Shown in pieces: positions 61,101-64,000 of a stretch of DNA of 64,000 nt (within the stretch, counting starts at the first letter, position 1; every line of letters begins with the position of its first letter). A program made the position numbers and the translations under genes. Source of the stretch: Malurus cyaneus samueli (taxonomy: Eukaryota > Chordata > Aves > Passeriformes > Maluridae); NCBI GenBank assembly GCA_009741485.1, contig CM019219.1:2207998-2271997 (forward strand), written 5' to 3'. The notes beneath the pieces were generated by a model. The model made no database searches and was not told the origin of the DNA. It worked only from the letters and a program-made list of their open reading frames with translations.

Positions 61101-64000
61101 CAAAGGAAAAGTCTTTTCTGGAACCTTTTATGTCATTCCAGAGCAAAATAAAATAGAGACTGTAGTCTGAAACTTCTGGAGTTTGAGCATTTAAACAAAC
61201 AAAACATCCTTTATTTGCTGCTTCCTTTCACAACTGTAGAGGTACAAGAAAGAAAACAAAATCCTAGTTAACATTTTATATGCAATTCAAGCACCAAGCA
61301 TAATGGAGGAGCAAAACTTGCCAGAGGGGAGAAATTCTTGCAGAAAACATCCAGGTCACACACACAAAGAAATTAAGACTATTTTTAAACCAACCCACAA
61401 AACTTACGGTGCTCCACATACCAAACCTCAAAATACCAAGCCCTTACGGAAGTCATCTGAAAGCCACATCTAAACAGGGTCCAGTAAAATCATGTGTTGA
61501 CTAATAAAAGATTCTTTGCTATGCAAACTAACTCAAATGAGCTTCTCTTTTCATATTTAAAAAGGAACAGACTGTTCTCCACTTTTCAGTGCACTACTCT
61601 TCCTCAGGCAATGATGTAATTAGTGATTTAAACACACTGTTTTGACAATCAAAATAAAGTAGCAGCAGTTTGTGTTGGCAGTGGAAAGTTATGTTGGCAC
61701 CTCTTATTTGCACAACAATACAACTTACTTTTGTCTAGAAATAAGGCCATCTGTTTTTCCAGAGACTCAGGACCACCACTGGTGGATTCATCCTCATATT
61801 TCAACGGGATTGGAGTGCTGGGGTCAGCTGCAGGCAGATCACCCTCTTTTTTAACACTGCTGTCAACAGACTTCAAACCCTGCAAAAGGAAAAAATAACC
61901 TCCTTCACCTTGACAGCAATATTTAGCAAACAGAGTAGAAAAACTGGATGGGAGGTAAAGAATTTTTAGGAAGCTGGCAGTGAACTCACCTCCAGGACGT
62001 GGTTGAGCACCAGCCTGCAGCGCTCCTCGGTGCCGTGGCAGACAGGGAATGCACAGCTGGGCTTCATTGGGGCACCAGGGAGGGAAGAGAAGAAATGTTC
62101 AATAAAGGAAATATAAAAATAAGTAGCCAGAAGATACAAATAAGAGATAACATCAAGACAAAGTGGAATATGGTAGGGAAAAAAAATCTGAATGAAGTCT
62201 GCTCTACCATAAAGTAGAAATCTACCATAATGAAGTCTGCTCAGATTTGATGAGCAGATCAGGAAAAGTTTCTTTGCCCACTTCAGTTAACCTGGAGGCA
62301 AAATTAACAGGGAACTGAATTTCACTACCCAATTTTGTCCCATAAACTGAATCACCCAAGACCCCTTAAAAATCCCCCAGCATCACTCACACGTATTCGA
62401 TGCACGGACTTGTACTTTTCTGGTACTGACAACTCCCCAACAGATTTGATTATTGCCACTGCTTTATTGTCATCTGGGGGATCAGAACTGTTGCTGTAAG
62501 AACCATTTTCATCACTGTCTGGCATCTCTTCCTCTTCCTCGCTGTAACTTTCATCAGAATTTCCATTTATAGGGAAGTCTGCACTGTCTTCTTTTTTAGG
62601 TTCATCCAACTGAAAAAGCTCTGATAACATGTAGTTTGCTGAAGCAATAATCTTTGCAAAGAAGAGAAAAAAAACAGTGATTCATTTTCATAAATTTTTG
62701 AGATGAAAGAACAAAGTAAATTATCTTAGAATAAGGAGTAGAAAGTACATGCAAAGAGGTGTTTGATAACCTATAAATACAGCCTGAGCAAGTTCCCTGG
62801 AAGAGAAAAGGATCTCAGCTGATCAAGTTTAGAAGAGAATAAAAAGCAACTGGTAAAGAACAAGTACTGACTGTTCTAACAGCTTGCAGATCACAGGAGA
62901 CAACACAAGGATCTTAAGCAAGCAAAAGAAAAAAATGGAAGAGATTCCACTGGGATTTTGAAAACCTTTCACAACTTTGGAAGGAATCTACAACATTCTT
63001 ATTAGTTTAGTTAATATGTGCCATGTCTCCTCTTGCAATCCATTCTAAATATAATTCCAATTTTTCACATCACATTTTTGGGATTTATTTTCAAATAAAA
63101 ACAGCTTAAATCTACATCATTTAGAGACTCTCTAGCCCAACCCACTCATCCAGACAAGTTGCTCAGAACTGTATCCAGTTGGGCTTTGAGTAGATGAAAG
63201 GATGGAGATTACACCTCCTCTGGTTGGCCTGTCCCAGTTTCCAGTCACCTTCAGGGTAAAAATGTTCATATCTTCACATTTTATACTTTTTACCCAAGAT
63301 CTGCTCCCAGAGGGCTCTTGGGCAACAAGAACAAAAGAGAGAATATAATGACAAGCTCCTTTTTAGAGCAGAACAGAAGACTTTTGCAGCAATGAAATTC
63401 AGAAAAAAATACTAATTCTTTTAAAATAATCAACGTTTAAGTGTATAAATAAATTGAAATTCTCTCCCTTGGGAGGAAGAAGTAGCACACTATTTATAAC
63501 CAAGGTATTATGATGACAGACATGACACAGAAGTGCAAGAAAACATTGAATTCTTACTTGAGGATGTCTGCCATTGTCCAACAACTTCAGACAATTCAAG
63601 AGCAATGTCCTGATTGTTCCATAGTGTTTCTTGTTCTGGTTTTTCTTCAGCATCATATTGCAAGCAACTCTAAAAGCAAGTTGAACAAACCAGTGAAATC
63701 CCTGGATAATTTGTTTGTGCTAGAAGAAAAAAAAACTTTCAACCATGTTCTACAACTTTAGATCTTAAAAAAGTCTACAAGACCTTATCAGCAAAAACAC
63801 GCTTTTTTACATGGAGAGATGGTGAAAAAGAGAAAGTTTGTTTTGATCTAATGGAACTGAGATTTAGTAAGGTTATGTATGATTGTAATTTGATCATGAT
63901 TTTTGGGTTGTATGCTGAAAATGCCTATACCAAGAACTAAGTATTGCAAAAAAAACGATGAAAACTCACTTGTACAGCAGAATTGCCACTGGCATGGTAA
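52109..64000 (-). CDS. EDRF1: EDRF1, erythroid differentiation-related factor 1, C-terminal part
   Basis: Fifteen coding exons, 5' to 3': 64000(cut)-63970, 63669-63558, 62651-62391, 62061-61990, 61879-61729, 59887-59699, 58673-58473, 58117-57899, 56807-56584, 56218-56060, 55629-55480, 55251-55098, 54829-54714, 54135-53972, 52280-52109 (TGA at 52111-52109). All joins keep frame and yield about 790 residues of a protein near 1,240 aa in human; the N-terminus is beyond the right edge. Blocks recognised: NQNKKHYGTIRTLLLNCLKL, an acidic SYSEEEEEMPDSDEN tract, KYGRALRYIKLALQ and AQNANNRAAYLEE in a TPR-like helical region, AWATDLSTDLEYQLSVSCKC, NATLLLCNTGRL-type NAALLLCNTGRLMRICAQAH, YRAATIHHRLASMYHSCLRN, and LLRATANK near the C-terminus. 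Family knowledge: nuclear factor needed for erythroid and globin expression, thought to modulate GATA1 DNA binding. One intron appears to use a GC donor. Confidence 0.95.
52281..53971. other. EDRF1 last intron
   Basis: About 1.7 kb between the last two coding exons; no recognised element. Confidence 0.55.
55761..55977 (+). mobile_element. CR1 LINE 3' end
   Basis: Reads TTGGGAAGGAATTGTTCC, GGGCCTGGCACAGGGTGCCC, AAGGCCAGGCTGGACATTGG and TCCAACCCAAATCATTGTG, ending in GATTCT. A CR1 3' end of about 215 bp in EDRF1 intron, sense to the plus strand. Confidence 0.92.
56808..57898. other. EDRF1 intron with GC donor
   Basis: About 1.1 kb, AT-rich, with nothing else recognised. On the minus strand it starts GCAAGT at 57898 and ends CCCTAG at 56808. 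Confidence 0.6.
57899..58117 (-). CDS. EDRF1: EDRF1 exon preceding a GC splice donor
   Basis: Encodes FAWATDLSTDLEYQL through KRMGNIRNEIGVFYMNQAAA and QTERV. The frame requires the exon to end GTG G, giving VVSK with the next exon (human has LVSK at this point). The intron then starts GCAAGT. Both nearby GT options put a stop codon at the junction. Confidence 0.85.
58674..59698. other. EDRF1 intron
   Basis: About 1 kb; no recognised element. It ends, on the minus strand, with a long pyrimidine tract and CCAG at 58674. Confidence 0.55.
59888..61728. other. EDRF1 intron
   Basis: About 1.8 kb of AT-rich intron. Open frames such as 59843-60331 on the minus strand extend over intron and have no family match. 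Confidence 0.55.
62391..62651 (-). CDS. EDRF1: EDRF1 acidic exon
   Basis: Encodes IIASANYMLSELFQLDEPKK, then DESYSEEEEEMPDSDENGSY, a Ser/Asp-rich linker with many casein-kinase-2-like sites, and VGELSVPEKYKSVHRIR. It ends CGT|GTGAGT. The acidic tract is close to the human one, so it is constrained in spite of its low complexity. Confidence 0.95.
62652..63557. other. EDRF1 intron with old CR1 copy
   Basis: About 900 bp. It contains the diverged CR1 fragment at 63121-63275; the rest is AT-rich without features. Confidence 0.55.
63121..63275 (-). mobile_element. old CR1 LINE fragment
   Basis: Has CTAGCCCAACCC, GACAAGTTGCTCAGAACTG, TATCCAGTTGGGCTTTGAGT and GGATGGAGATTACACC, which match an older CR1 subfamily (the form with TGCTCAGGACC and GGATGGAGACTCCAC). 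Many differences show age. Confidence 0.7.

Noticed and set aside
1..64000. CRISPR arrays, bacterial operons, phage or viral genes, tRNA or rRNA genes
   Set aside because: Tandem repeats here have no spacer structure; all genes are spliced vertebrate genes; I saw no tRNA box or rRNA core, though a small RNA gene within introns could have been missed.

Overview
The window is vertebrate nuclear DNA and almost certainly avian, probably from a songbird. It is AT-rich with spliced genes and compact introns. It carries many truncated CR1 retroelement ends whose text resembles songbird CR1 copies. Its gene order matches the block next to human 10q26: DHX32, BCCIP, UROS, EDRF1. I identified the genes by recalling vertebrate orthologues and checking that every exon join keeps frame; no database search was run.

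Layout. Positions 1 to about 13,600 hold no exon I can recognise, only three tandem repeats and an old CR1 tail; this is probably 5' flank or first intron of DHX32. DHX32 (+) has 11 coding exons from 13,622 to 33,404. BCCIP (-) has 7 coding exons from 41,076 down to 33,816 and meets DHX32 tail to tail, with inferred transcript ends under 200 bp apart. A CpG-rich segment near 40,600-41,300 sits at the BCCIP start and is the likely shared promoter for UROS (+), whose 9 coding exons run 42,811-50,087. EDRF1 (-) fills 52,109-64,000, with its last 15 coding exons (the rightmost cut by the window edge), tail to tail with UROS.

Function. UROS makes uroporphyrinogen III for haem, and EDRF1 is an erythroid differentiation factor, so two red-cell genes lie side by side. 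BCCIP is a BRCA2/p21-binding nuclear protein. DHX32 is a DEAH-helicase relative whose catalytic motifs II, III and VI are degraded in this copy.

Points of interest are: the absence of MMP21 between UROS and EDRF1 (present there in human); two inferred GC-AG introns; a 22-bp minisatellite full of decoy splice acceptors that ends about 40 bp before a DHX32 exon; a 14-bp minisatellite open in several frames; a polypurine 33-bp minisatellite just upstream of another DHX32 exon; and a tandem decamer in the BCCIP/UROS promoter. I found no sign of a new multi-gene system.
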